Source: Actinocorallia longicatena
GTDB lineage: Bacteria > Actinomycetota > Actinomycetes > Streptosporangiales > Streptosporangiaceae
Reading direction: 5' to 3'
DNA: 64,000 nucleotides
Assembly: GCF_039534125.1 (NCBI RefSeq)
Contig: NZ_BAAAUV010000002.1
Coordinates: forward strand, 434,001 to 498,000
Part shown: positions 7,985 through 15,171 of the stretch, in pieces
How positions within the stretch are numbered: the first letter of the stretch is position 1
Layout: each line of letters opens with the position of its first letter
The notes under the pieces: generated by a model
What the model was told of the DNA's origin: nothing
Seen by the model: the letters and a program-made list of their open reading frames with translations, nothing else
The model's database searches: none
Program-made: the position numbers and the translations under genes

Positions 7985-8932
7985 GTGCGCGCCATGCTGA
8001 TCGCCAATCCGAAGGCCACCTCGACGACGCAGCGGGCCCGTGATCTGCTCGTGCGGGCGTTCGCCGGTGACGTCCAGGTGGAGCTGGCCGACACCCAGCA
8101 CCGGCGGCACGCGATCGAGCTGGCGGCGCGGGCGGCCCGGGAGGGCTACGACCTCGTGATCGCCCTGGGCGGCGACGGCACCGTCAACGAAGTGATCAAC
8201 GGCCTGATGACGCACGGCGGCGACGCCCTCGACCGTCCGGCCCTGGCGATCCTGCCGGGCGGCAACGCGAACGTGCTGGGCAGGGCGCTGGGCCTGCCCA
8301 ACGACCCGATCAGGTCGCTGGCGACCATCCTGGGCGCGCTGCGCACCCGGCACCACAAGACGATCAGCCTGGGCCATGTGGAGACCGCGGAGGAGGAGCG
8401 CTACTTCACCTTCACCGCGGGCATCGGCCTGGACGCCGAGGTCGTCCACGCGGTGGACGTGGCGCGGCGGAGCAGCCCGGGGAACAAGGCGTCCAACCGG
8501 CTCTACGTGCAGTCGGCGGTCCGGCAGTTCTTCGCCCTGACCGACCGTTCGAGGCCCGCCCTGACGATCAGGGACGCCCGGGGGCGTGAGGCCCGCGGGG
8601 TCTACCTCGCGTTCATCGCGAACACTTCTCCGTGGACCTATCTCGGGCCGCGGGCCGTTTATCCGTCTCCGCGTGCGGGTTTCTCCACCGGTCTAGACCT
8701 TTTCGGAATGCGTTCTCTGAACGTCCTTCCGACACTGAGCGCGATCTTGCAGATGATGATCCCGGCAACGGGCGGACCGCGCGGCAGGCATGTCGTGGAA
8801 TTGCATGACGCCCCGGAACTCACCGTTACTTCCGACCGTCCCATCGCACTCCAAGTGGACGGCGATTACCTGGGCACACGCACGAGGATGGCGTTCCGCA
8901 GCGTGCCCAAGGCGATACGCGTCGTCATCTGA
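7985..8932 (+). CDS. Diacylglycerol/sphingolipid kinase family protein
   Basis: A 315-residue lipid kinase. It has the NAD-kinase/DAGK fold signature VIALGGDGTVNEVINGL near residue 60 and the second glycine-rich segment AILPGGNANVLGRALGL. It would phosphorylate a membrane lipid such as diacylglycerol with ATP; the true substrate is not evident. GTG 7985 gives MRAMLIANPKATST, in line with relatives, and TACCCT (7972-7977) lies 7 nt upstream as for a leaderless message. GTG 7964 is an upstream alternative. A DasR-type operator core lies inside the gene at 8690-8699. Confidence 0.85.
   Translation: MRAMLIANPKATSTTQRARDLLVRAFAGDVQVELADTQHRRHAIELAARAAREGYDLVIALGGDGTVNEVINGLMTHGGDALDRPALAILPGGNANVLGRALGLPNDPIRSLATILGALRTRHHKTISLGHVETAEEERYFTFTAGIGLDAEVVHAVDVARRSSPGNKASNRLYVQSAVRQFFALTDRSRPALTIRDARGREARGVYLAFIANTSPWTYLGPRAVYPSPRAGFSTGLDLFGMRSLNVLPTLSAILQMMIPATGGPRGRHVVELHDAPELTVTSDRPIALQVDGDYLGTRTRMAFRSVPKAIRVVI
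8690..8699. promoter_or_regulatory. DasR-type (dre) core inside the lipid kinase gene
   Basis: GGTCTAGACC, with flanks CACC on the left and TTTT on the right. The core equals the centre of the published DasR responsive element, AGTGGTCTAGACCACT; the outer positions match only on the left. Being within a coding region, it could act as a roadblock or may be coincidence. Confidence 0.45.
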
Positions 8933-8959
8933 GAAACGGTAATCGCAGCGTACGATCAT

Positions 8960-9026
8960 GTGACGGTCACGTTCCAGCGGTGTGACACACCCGACATCCA
9001 TACTTTGAGAATCGTTTCTCAAAGTA
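8960..9026. promoter_or_regulatory. Three inverted repeats upstream of whiB1
   Basis: The 244-bp gap before whiB1 contains GTGAC-G-GTCAC (8960-8970), GGTGTG-A-CACACC (8979-8991) and TACTTTGAGAA-TCGT-TTCTCAAAGTA (9001-9026, 11-bp perfect arms). All lie 150-220 nt before the start codon. The last also could fold as a weak hairpin ending the lipid kinase message. They look like operators for one or more dimeric regulators. Confidence 0.55.
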
Positions 9027-9176
9027 CTTGTGCGGTGTATTGCCGCTGGGGGATGCTCAAAGCGTGCCACGGCGGAGATATCCCGTTGGCGCAGCCCCCG
9101 AAGCCGTTCAGGCTCGGGCCCGCATACCTCTTCGTGAAGAAATTCACAAGTGCCATCTTGAGAAGGAGTGGACCGC

Positions 9177-9437
9177 ATGGACTGGCGCCACATCGCTGCC
9201 TGCCGTGACGTGGATCCCGAGCTGTTCTTCCCGATCGGCAACACCGGCCCCGCCCTCCTGCAGATCGAGGAGGCGAAGCAGGTCTGCCGCAAGTGCACCG
9301 TCACCGAGTCGTGCCTGCGCTGGGCCATCGAGTCCGGTCAGGACGCCGGCGTCTGGGGCGGGATGTCCGAGGACGAGCGTCGTGCGCTGAAGCGCCGTGC
9401 CGCTCGCGCCCGGGCCCGCGCCAACGCCCAGGTCTAG
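9177..9437 (+). CDS. whiB1: WhiB1-type iron-sulfur transcription regulator
   Basis: An 86-residue Wbl protein that follows WhiB1/WblE closely: MDWRHIAACRDVDPELFFP, then GVWGGMSEDERRALKRR. Cys9, Cys37, Cys40 and Cys46 would bind the [4Fe-4S] cluster; the GVWGG turn and the Arg/Lys-rich tail contact DNA. In mycobacteria the protein is nitric-oxide sensitive and binds the primary sigma factor. ATG 9177 has an excellent AGAAGGAG (9161-9168). The adjoining convergent gene is a PdtaS-like kinase, the same neighbour as in Mycobacterium tuberculosis (Rv3219/Rv3220c). Confidence 0.95.
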   Translation: MDWRHIAACRDVDPELFFPIGNTGPALLQIEEAKQVCRKCTVTESCLRWAIESGQDAGVWGGMSEDERRALKRRAARARARANAQV

Positions 9438-9440
9438 AAA

Positions 9441-9460
9441 CAGGTCGAGAACCCGACCTG
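9441..9460 (+). terminator. Short hairpin after whiB1
   Basis: CAGGTCG and CGACCTG (7-bp arms, 6-nt loop) begin 3 nt after the whiB1 stop, without a T run. It lies between convergent whiB1 and pdtaS and could serve the rightward transcript. Confidence 0.5.
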
Positions 9461-9524
9461 GAACCGGCCCCTTCTCACCACCCGCGCTCCCCGGCCCGTA
9501 ACCCCCGGGACCTCTCAGGGAGCG

Positions 9525-11051
9525 TCACCGCTCCGGCGGCCGGTGGACGAGAGGGATGTCGAGGGTGACCTCGGTGCCGCCGCCCGGACGGGCGGCGAAG
9601 TCGAGGGTGCCGCCGAGCTCGCCCTCGGTCAGCGTGCGGACGATCTGGAGCCCGAGACTGTCGGTGCTCTCCGGGTCGAAGTCCGCGGGCAGGCCCTGGC
9701 CGTCGTCGGAGACCGTCACCGCGAGGCGCTCCTCGGTGCGCCGGGCGATGACCTCGAGACGGCCGCCCTTCTCGGCGAACCCGTGCTGGAGCGCGTTCTG
9801 CAGCAGCTCGGTGATGACCATGGCGATCGGGGTCGCGATCGCCGCGGGCAGAACGCCGAAGCTGCCGTTGCGGCGCGGCAGGACCCGGGTCTCCATCGCC
9901 ATGATCTCGCCCGACATCATGATCACGCGGTCGGCGATGTCGTCGAAGTCGATCAGCTCGTCCGGGGTGTGGGACAGCGTCTCGTGAACGATCGCGATCG
10001 ACGCCACCCGCCGGACCGCCTCGTCCAGCGCCGCGCGTCCCTCGGGGATCCGCATCCGGCGGGACTGGAGGCGGAGCAGCGCGGCGACCGTCTGCAGGTT
10101 GTTCTTGACCCGGTGGTGGATCTCGCGGATGGTCGCGTCCTTGGTCATCAGCTCGCGGTCGCGCCAGCGCAGCTCGGTGACGTCGCGGATCAGCGCGATG
10201 GCTCCTATCCGCTCCCCCGACACGATGAGCGGGATGATCCTCAGCTGGACGAACGAGCCGTTCGCCTCGACCTCGACCTCGCGCGGCGCCTTGCCCGACA
10301 GCACGGTGACCAGGGACTCGTCGGTGGGCTCCCCGGTGTCGGACAGGTCGCGGGTCAGCTCGCCGAGCTGGACGCCGACCAGGTCGGTGGCCAGGCCGAG
10401 CCGCCGGAAGGCCGACAGGGCGTTGGGGCTGGCGTAGGTGACCTTGCCCGCCCGGTCGAGCCGGAGCAGCCCGTCGCCGACGCGCGGCGACCTGATCAGG
10501 TTCGGCTCGGCGCCGGGCACGGGAAAGCGGCCCTCGGAGATCATCTGGGCGAGGTCGCTGGCGCTCTGCAGGTAGGTCAGTTCCAGCCGGGACGGCGTGC
10601 GGGCCGAGCTCAGGTTGGTCGAACGCTGGATGACGCCGAGCATCTTCGAGCGCGGCCCCCAGCGGGCGATGATCGGGATGGACTCTTCGCGGACGGGGAT
10701 GCCGCTGCCCCACTCGGGGTCGCCCTCCCTGACGATCCGCCGCTCCCGCCAGGCCACGTCGATCAGCCCGCGCTTGCCCGTCCGGACGATCCGCCCGACG
10801 AGGTCGTCGGGGTAGGCCGTCGGCCCCGTGGTGGGACGCATCTGGGCCACGCACACCCAGCCGTCGACGGTCCGCGGCGGCCAGGCGTCGGGGTGCGCGG
10901 TCTCGGCCGCCTTCTGCGGCACCCAGAGGACCAGGTCGGCGAAGGACAGGTCGGCCAGGAGCTGCCAGTCCGAGACCAGCAGATGCAGCCACTCCAGGTC
11001 CTGCTGGTCGAGGTCGGTCTGGTGGCGAACGAGATCGGACAAGGTAGGCAC
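9525..11051 (-). CDS. pdtaS: Sensor histidine kinase, PdtaS type
   Basis: A 508-residue cytoplasmic kinase with no membrane helix. The N-terminal GAF-like domain contains WQLLADLSFADLVLWVP and VCVAQMRPTTGPT; a PAS domain includes DGLLRLDRAGKVTYASPNAL; the HisKA_2 box KDATIREIHHRVKNNLQT carries the phosphorylated His, and the ATPase domain has ELLQNALQHGF and DDGQGLPADFD. Sequence and order match mycobacterial PdtaS, which senses cyclic-di-GMP or copper/NO by different reports and phosphorylates the antiterminator PdtaR. The partner is not in the window. GTG 11051 begins MPTLSDLV; the frame is open to 11102. Confidence 0.93.
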   Translation of the reverse strand: MPTLSDLVRHQTDLDQQDLEWLHLLVSDWQLLADLSFADLVLWVPQKAAETAHPDAWPPRTVDGWVCVAQMRPTTGPTAYPDDLVGRIVRTGKRGLIDVAWRERRIVREGDPEWGSGIPVREESIPIIARWGPRSKMLGVIQRSTNLSSARTPSRLELTYLQSASDLAQMISEGRFPVPGAEPNLIRSPRVGDGLLRLDRAGKVTYASPNALSAFRRLGLATDLVGVQLGELTRDLSDTGEPTDESLVTVLSGKAPREVEVEANGSFVQLRIIPLIVSGERIGAIALIRDVTELRWRDRELMTKDATIREIHHRVKNNLQTVAALLRLQSRRMRIPEGRAALDEAVRRVASIAIVHETLSHTPDELIDFDDIADRVIMMSGEIMAMETRVLPRRNGSFGVLPAAIATPIAMVITELLQNALQHGFAEKGGRLEVIARRTEERLAVTVSDDGQGLPADFDPESTDSLGLQIVRTLTEGELGGTLDFAARPGGGTEVTLDIPLVHRPPER

Positions 11052-11095
11052 CTGCCCATCATTCCAGGAGGGCCTGCTGGGAGGATGGGCAGGTG
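11049..11095. promoter_or_regulatory. Inverted repeat spanning the pdtaS and bioF start codons
   Basis: CACCTGCCCATC (11049-11060) and GATGGGCAGGTG (11084-11095) are perfect 12-bp inverted copies 23 bp apart. Each arm holds the GTG start of one divergent gene. The shared element may reflect mirrored leaderless promoters or a common operator. Confidence 0.55.
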
Positions 11096-12241
11096 AACCC
11101 ACTGGAGAGACTGCGCGCGGCGACGGCGGAGCGGGAGACCGCCGGGCTGCGGCGGCGGCTGCGGCCCCGCACCGCCGACCACGACGGCCTGATCGACCTG
11201 GCCTCCAACGACTACCTCGGGCTCTCCCGTGACCCCCGTCTCATCGAGGCGGCCGTCGAGGCGACCCGCGAGTACGGGACGGGCTCGACCGGATCACGCC
11301 TGGTCACGGGCACGACCCGGCTGCACCAGGCCCTCGACGAGCGGCTGGCGTCGTTCGTGGGCGCTCCGGCCGGGCTGACCTTCTCCTCGGGCTACCTGGC
11401 CAACCTGGGGGCCGTGGCGGCGCTGTCGGGGCCGGGCTCCCTGGTGGTCTCCGACCAGGTCAACCACGCCTCGATCGTGGACGCCTGCCGGTTGTCGCGG
11501 GCCCGGATCGCGATCACCCCGCACCGGGACACGGCGGCCGTCGAGGCGGCCCTCGCGGAGCGGACCGAGGAGCACGCGGTGGTCGTCACGGACGCCGTGT
11601 TCTCGGTGGACGGTGATCTGGCCCCGCTGGCGGAGATGCACCGGGTCGCCCGCAGGCACGGCGCCTTCCTGATCATCGACGAGGCGCACGCGCTGGGCGT
11701 CGTCGGGGAGGGCGGCCGCGGAGCCGCGGCGGCGGCGGGGATCGCCGGCGAACCCGACGTCGTCCTGACCCTGACCCTGTCCAAGTCCCTCGCCTCGCAG
11801 GGCGGGGCGGTCCTCGGCGCCCCCGAGGTCGTCGAGACCATGATCGACACGGCCCGGTCGTTCATCTTCGACACCGGGCTCAACCCGGCGGCCGTGGGCA
11901 CCGCCCTGGCCGCGCTGGAGATCATCGAGAACTCCCCCGAGCTTCCCGCCCGGGCGCGGGCGAACGCCCGGCGGATCGCGAAGCTCGCCGAGTCGCACGG
12001 GCTGGAGTCGAGGGTTCCGGACGCGGCGGTCGTTCCGGTCTTCCTCGGCGAGCCGCTAACGGCCCTCCGGGCGGCCGAAAAGTGCCTGGAACTGGGTCTC
12101 AGGGTTGGCTGCTTCCGGCCACCTTCGGTGCCCGCGGGACGGGCCTGCTTGAGAATCACCGCACGCGCCAGCCTGAGCGAGACGGAACTCACTGGTCTAG
12201 ACCTGGGGTTGCGTTCGGTGGGTGACCCTACTGCCCCGTAA
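11093..12241 (+). CDS. bioF: 8-amino-7-oxononanoate synthase
   Basis: First committed step of the biotin rings: condenses pimeloyl thioester with L-alanine, releasing CO2. A 382-residue fold-type I PLP enzyme with LIDLASNDYLGLSRDPR near the start, GTGSTGSRLVTGTT, IIDEAHALGVVGEGGRG, and the PLP-lysine motif LTLSKSLASQGG. GTG 11093 has GGGAGG nearby. Other biotin genes (bioD, bioB) lie 3 kb downstream on the opposite strand; bioA was not seen. A DasR-type operator core lies near its 3' end (12194-12203). Confidence 0.94.
   Translation: MNPLERLRAATAERETAGLRRRLRPRTADHDGLIDLASNDYLGLSRDPRLIEAAVEATREYGTGSTGSRLVTGTTRLHQALDERLASFVGAPAGLTFSSGYLANLGAVAALSGPGSLVVSDQVNHASIVDACRLSRARIAITPHRDTAAVEAALAERTEEHAVVVTDAVFSVDGDLAPLAEMHRVARRHGAFLIIDEAHALGVVGEGGRGAAAAAGIAGEPDVVLTLTLSKSLASQGGAVLGAPEVVETMIDTARSFIFDTGLNPAAVGTALAALEIIENSPELPARARANARRIAKLAESHGLESRVPDAAVVPVFLGEPLTALRAAEKCLELGLRVGCFRPPSVPAGRACLRITARASLSETELTGLDLGLRSVGDPTAP
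12191..12206. promoter_or_regulatory. DasR-type operator upstream of the GntR regulator
   Basis: ACTGGTCTAGACCTGG holds the palindromic core GGTCTAGACC and matches the dre consensus at most positions. It ends about 100 bp before the start of the DasR-like gene, inside the end of bioF. Position and match suggest autoregulation. Confidence 0.6.
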
Positions 12242-12307
12242 TCTGCTCGCGTAACATCGAGCAAACCGGCGGTGAACAAGAACCGTTCAGGTGTATAGGG
12301 AGCCTTG

Positions 12308-13084
12308 GTGACAGCCGAACATGTACCGGTGGAATTCGGGCGGCCCCATGTGGGCAATCCCCTCGCCAATGCTCCGCGCGTCCCGAAGTACTACAGGCTG
12401 AAAGAGCTCCTGGTCGAGCTGATCACCTCGCTCCCGCCCGGCAGCCCGCTCCCGCCCGAGCGCACCCTGGCCGAGCGGTACGGCACCTCGCGGACGACCG
12501 TCCGCCAGGCCCTGGCCGAGCTGGTGATCGAGGGCAGGCTCCAGCGCATCCAGGGCAAGGGCACCTTCGTGGCCAAGCCGAAGGTGCCCCACCAGCTCCA
12601 GCTGGTGGGCTACACCGAGGACATGCGCCACCACGGCCTGCTGCCCGAGACCCGCATCCTCGACGTCGCCTACCTGACGGCCGACGAGCGGCTGGCCTCG
12701 CTGCTGGGCATCCGTCCCGGCGGCCGGGTCCTGCGCATCCACCGGCTGCGCCTCGCCGACGGCGACCCCATGTCGCTGGACTACACCCATCTCCCCGCGC
12801 GCCGCTTCCCCGGCCTGCGCAAGGAGCTGAGCCGCAACCTCTCCCTGTACGAGACCCTGGCCGCCGCCTACGACGTCCATCTCGCCGAGGCCGAGGAGAC
12901 CATCGAGACGGTCCTGGCCACGCCCTACGACGCCCAGGTCCTGGGCGTCGACGTCGGCCTGCCGCTGATGCTCCTGTCCCGCCAGTCCTTCGACACCGCG
13001 GGCGAGCCCGTCGAATGGGCCCAGTCCTTCTACCGCGGCGACCGGTACAAGTTCGTCACGCGCCTGCGCCGTCCGGGCGGCTGA
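12308..13084 (+). CDS. GntR/HutC regulator, DasR-like
   Basis: A 258-residue regulator. The winged helix (about 20-90) contains RVPKYYRLKELLVEL, LPPERTLAERYGTSRTTVRQ and RIQGKGTFVAKPK; the UTRA effector domain includes YTEDMRHHGLLPET, VLRIHRLRLADGDPMS and ends EWAQSFYRGDRYKFVTRLRRP. The match to Streptomyces DasR is extensive, so binding of GlcNAc-6-P or glucosamine-6-P is a fair expectation. GTG 12308 has AGGGAG (12297-12302); TTG 12305 is closer to it and less likely. No GlcNAc transport or nag gene is nearby. Confidence 0.88.
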   Translation: MTAEHVPVEFGRPHVGNPLANAPRVPKYYRLKELLVELITSLPPGSPLPPERTLAERYGTSRTTVRQALAELVIEGRLQRIQGKGTFVAKPKVPHQLQLVGYTEDMRHHGLLPETRILDVAYLTADERLASLLGIRPGGRVLRIHRLRLADGDPMSLDYTHLPARRFPGLRKELSRNLSLYETLAAAYDVHLAEAEETIETVLATPYDAQVLGVDVGLPLMLLSRQSFDTAGEPVEWAQSFYRGDRYKFVTRLRRPGG

Positions 13085-13098
13085 ACCCGCCGGAGAAC

Positions 13099-13141
13099 GC
13101 CGGAAGCGGCGGCGGACGTCCGGTCCGCCGCCGCTTCCGGC
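13099..13141. terminator. 19-bp hairpin between the GntR gene and bioB
   Basis: Arms 13099-13117 and 13123-13141 are perfectly complementary around a 5-nt loop. It lies between two convergent genes, 14 nt past the GntR stop and 15 nt past the bioB stop, so it can act in both directions. Confidence 0.8.
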
Positions 13142-13156
13142 TGGTGCGAGGCTTTT

Positions 13157-14152
13157 CTAGAGCGTCTTCGAAAGGGCCTTGATGGGCATCTGGAGCTCGG
13201 TGAGGAGATCGAGGTCCTTGTCGGCGTCGCGGCCGAGGGTCGTCAGGTAGTTGCCGACGATCATCGCGTTGATGCCGCCGAGCAGGCCCGCCTGCGTGCC
13301 GAGGTCGCCCAGGGTCAGCTCGCGGCCGCCCGCGTAGCGCAGGATCGTGCGGGGCAGCGCCAGCCGGAAGGTCGCGATGGTCTTGAGCGCCTCGGCGCCC
13401 TCGACCAGCGGGAACGACGCGAAGGGGGTGCCCGGGCGGGGGTTGAGGAAGTTCAGCGGGACCTCGTGCGGCTCCAGCTCGGCGAGCTGGGCGGCGAACT
13501 CGGCGCGCTGCTCCAGGGTCTCGCCCATGCCGATGAGGCCGCCGCAGCAGACCTCCATGCCGGCGTCGCGGACCATGAGGAGGGTGTCCCAGCGCTCCTC
13601 CCACGAGTGCGTGGTGACGACCTTGCCGAAATGGGACTTCGCGGTCTCGAGGTTGTGGTTGTAGCGGTGGACGCCCCACGACTTCAGGTCGTCGACCTGC
13701 TCCTGGGTCAGCATCCCCAGCGAGCAGGCGATCTGGATGTCGACGGCCTCGTTGATCGCCTCGATGCCGGCCTTGACCTGCGACATCAGCCGCTCGTCCG
13801 GGCCGCGCACCGCCGCGACGATGCAGAACTCGGTGGCGCCGGTCTTGGCCGTCTCCTTGGCGGCCTCCACCAGGGAGGGGATGTCCAGCCAGGCCGCCCG
13901 GACCGGGGACTGGAACTGGCCGGACTGGGAGCAGAAGTGGCAGTCCTCGGGGCAGCCGCCGGTCTTGACCGAGATGATGCCCTCGACCTCGACCTCCGGG
14001 CCGCACCAGCGCATGCGGACCTCGTGCGCGAGCGCCAGCAGTTCCTCGAGCCGGTCGTCGGGGAGGTTCAGGCACTCGAGGGCCTGCGACTGGTCGAGAC
14101 CCTTGCCCTCTTCCAGGACCTGCTGCCTGGCGATCGTCAGGATGTCAGTCAC
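13157..14152 (-). CDS. bioB: Biotin synthase
   Basis: A 331-residue radical SAM enzyme that inserts sulfur into dethiobiotin. The cluster motif is GGCPEDCHFCSQS (Cx3Cx2C); further marks are ACSLGMLTQEQVDDL, HRYNHNLETAKSHF and GGLIGMGET, with the auxiliary-cluster region near GGRELTL. GTG 14152 is preceded by AGAAAGG and overlaps the bioD stop by 8 nt, indicating coupling. The frame stays open to ATG 14179. The gene is last in the group accC-bsaP-bioD-bioB. Confidence 0.95.
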   Translation of the reverse strand: MTDILTIARQQVLEEGKGLDQSQALECLNLPDDRLEELLALAHEVRMRWCGPEVEVEGIISVKTGGCPEDCHFCSQSGQFQSPVRAAWLDIPSLVEAAKETAKTGATEFCIVAAVRGPDERLMSQVKAGIEAINEAVDIQIACSLGMLTQEQVDDLKSWGVHRYNHNLETAKSHFGKVVTTHSWEERWDTLLMVRDAGMEVCCGGLIGMGETLEQRAEFAAQLAELEPHEVPLNFLNPRPGTPFASFPLVEGAEALKTIATFRLALPRTILRYAGGRELTLGDLGTQAGLLGGINAMIVGNYLTTLGRDADKDLDLLTELQMPIKALSKTL

Positions 14153-14876
14153 GCGATGTGCCTTTCTGGTGGGTCTCACGGAACGTACCAGCGTCGAAAG
14201 TCCCGCCGAACGCCGGGGAGAGCCCTGCGCTCGCGGCCAGCAGGAACTCGGCCGGGTCCAGCAGTCCCGAGCCGGCCGGCATCACCCCGGCCAGCGGGCG
14301 GGCGGTGATCGTCTCCAGGTCCCGGATGTTGCAGCGCATCGCGAGGTCGGGCTCGCCCGGCCAGGACCCGATCACCAGGCCGGCGGGCTGGACGCCCCGG
14401 TGGGCCATGGCCTCGAAGGTCAGCGCGGTGTGGTTCAGGGTGCCGAGATCGGGCCTGGCCACGACGACGACGGCCGCGCCCAGCCAGCGGGCCAGATCGG
14501 CGATGGTCGAGCCCTCCTCGTCGAACCGGACGAGGAGCCCGCCCGCCCCCTCGACCAGGACGAGCTGCCGCTCGGCGGCCAGCTCCCTGATCTCCGCGAC
14601 GCTCGCGGACAGGTGCACGGGCGGCTTGCCCGACACCCGCGCGGCGGCGGCCGGGGACAGCGGGTCGGGGAACCGGGAGCCCTCGTGGAGGTCGGTGATC
14701 CCGGCGAGCCTGGCGATCTCCTGGAGATCGCCAGGCTCGCCGATGTCCACCCCGGTCTGCCCGGGTTTGACCACGGCCACGCTCGAGCCGCGGGCGGCCG
14801 CCAGGGCCGCCAGGGCCGCGGTCACCACGGTCTTTCCCACTCCGGTGTCGGTTCCGGTCACGACGAGGACGCTCAC
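14145..14876 (-). CDS. bioD: Dethiobiotin synthetase
   Basis: A 243-residue ATP-dependent carboxylase closing the ureido ring of dethiobiotin. The modified P-loop is VTGTDTGVGKTVVTAAL at residues 6-22, and VVVARPDLGTLNHTALT is the usual nucleotide/substrate segment. It starts at ATG 14876, ~100 nt after the bsaP stop, and overlaps bioB at its end. In the same leftward group as accC, bsaP and bioB. Confidence 0.94.
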   Translation of the reverse strand: MSVLVVTGTDTGVGKTVVTAALAALAAARGSSVAVVKPGQTGVDIGEPGDLQEIARLAGITDLHEGSRFPDPLSPAAAARVSGKPPVHLSASVAEIRELAAERQLVLVEGAGGLLVRFDEEGSTIADLARWLGAAVVVVARPDLGTLNHTALTFEAMAHRGVQPAGLVIGSWPGEPDLAMRCNIRDLETITARPLAGVMPAGSGLLDPAEFLLAASAGLSPAFGGTFDAGTFRETHQKGTSRD

Positions 14877-14975
14877 GAGATCGACACTAGCGCCGCCGCG
14901 TCATCCGGATCCGTTCCGGAATCCGACAGAAATCCGGCCCTCCGCTTTGTAAACCGCCCTCGATCCCCCGGGGGA

Positions 14976-15161
14976 TCAGGCGTTGGTGAGCAACCCGTGC
15001 TCGACGCAGCGGGCCGTCCAGCCGCGCGGGGTCACCTGGACCACCATCCGGCGGCGGCAGTGCCCGCAGAAGCGCGGCGGCTCCATCTGGAGGGCGGCCC
15101 CGCAGGCCGCGTGCCCACCCGCTTCGCGGGTCTCCTCACCACAGTGCGCGCAGTACTCCAT
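14976..15161 (-). CDS. bsaP: Biotin synthase auxiliary protein BsaP
   Basis: A 61-residue Cys-rich protein: MEYCAHCGEETREAGGHAAC, then PPRFCGHCRRRMVVQVTPRG and WTARCVEHG. This pairing of two CxxC units with the PPR.C..CRRRMVVQVTP.GW block is the hallmark of BsaP, shown in mycobacteria to support biotin synthase by helping with its iron-sulfur chemistry. ATG 15161 is 11 nt from the accC stop, with TAGGGT 7 nt upstream; GTG 15168-15170 is an alternative. A self-complementary GATCCCCCGGGGGATC (14962-14977) covers its stop codon. Confidence 0.88.
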   Translation of the reverse strand: MEYCAHCGEETREAGGHAACGAALQMEPPRFCGHCRRRMVVQVTPRGWTARCVEHGLLTNA

Positions 15162-15171
15162 GCCGGGCACC

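Noticed and set aside
9001..9026. Zur or Fur box before whiB1
   Set aside because: The core TGAGAATCGTTTCTCA is 16 bp, while Zur sites are 7-1-7 repeats; the match is only partial. Kept as an unassigned inverted repeat.
14962..14977. GATCCCCCGGGGGATC as an operator for bioD
   Set aside because: It overlaps the bsaP stop codon and could only fold with a small stem; an RNA end structure or chance is just as likely.
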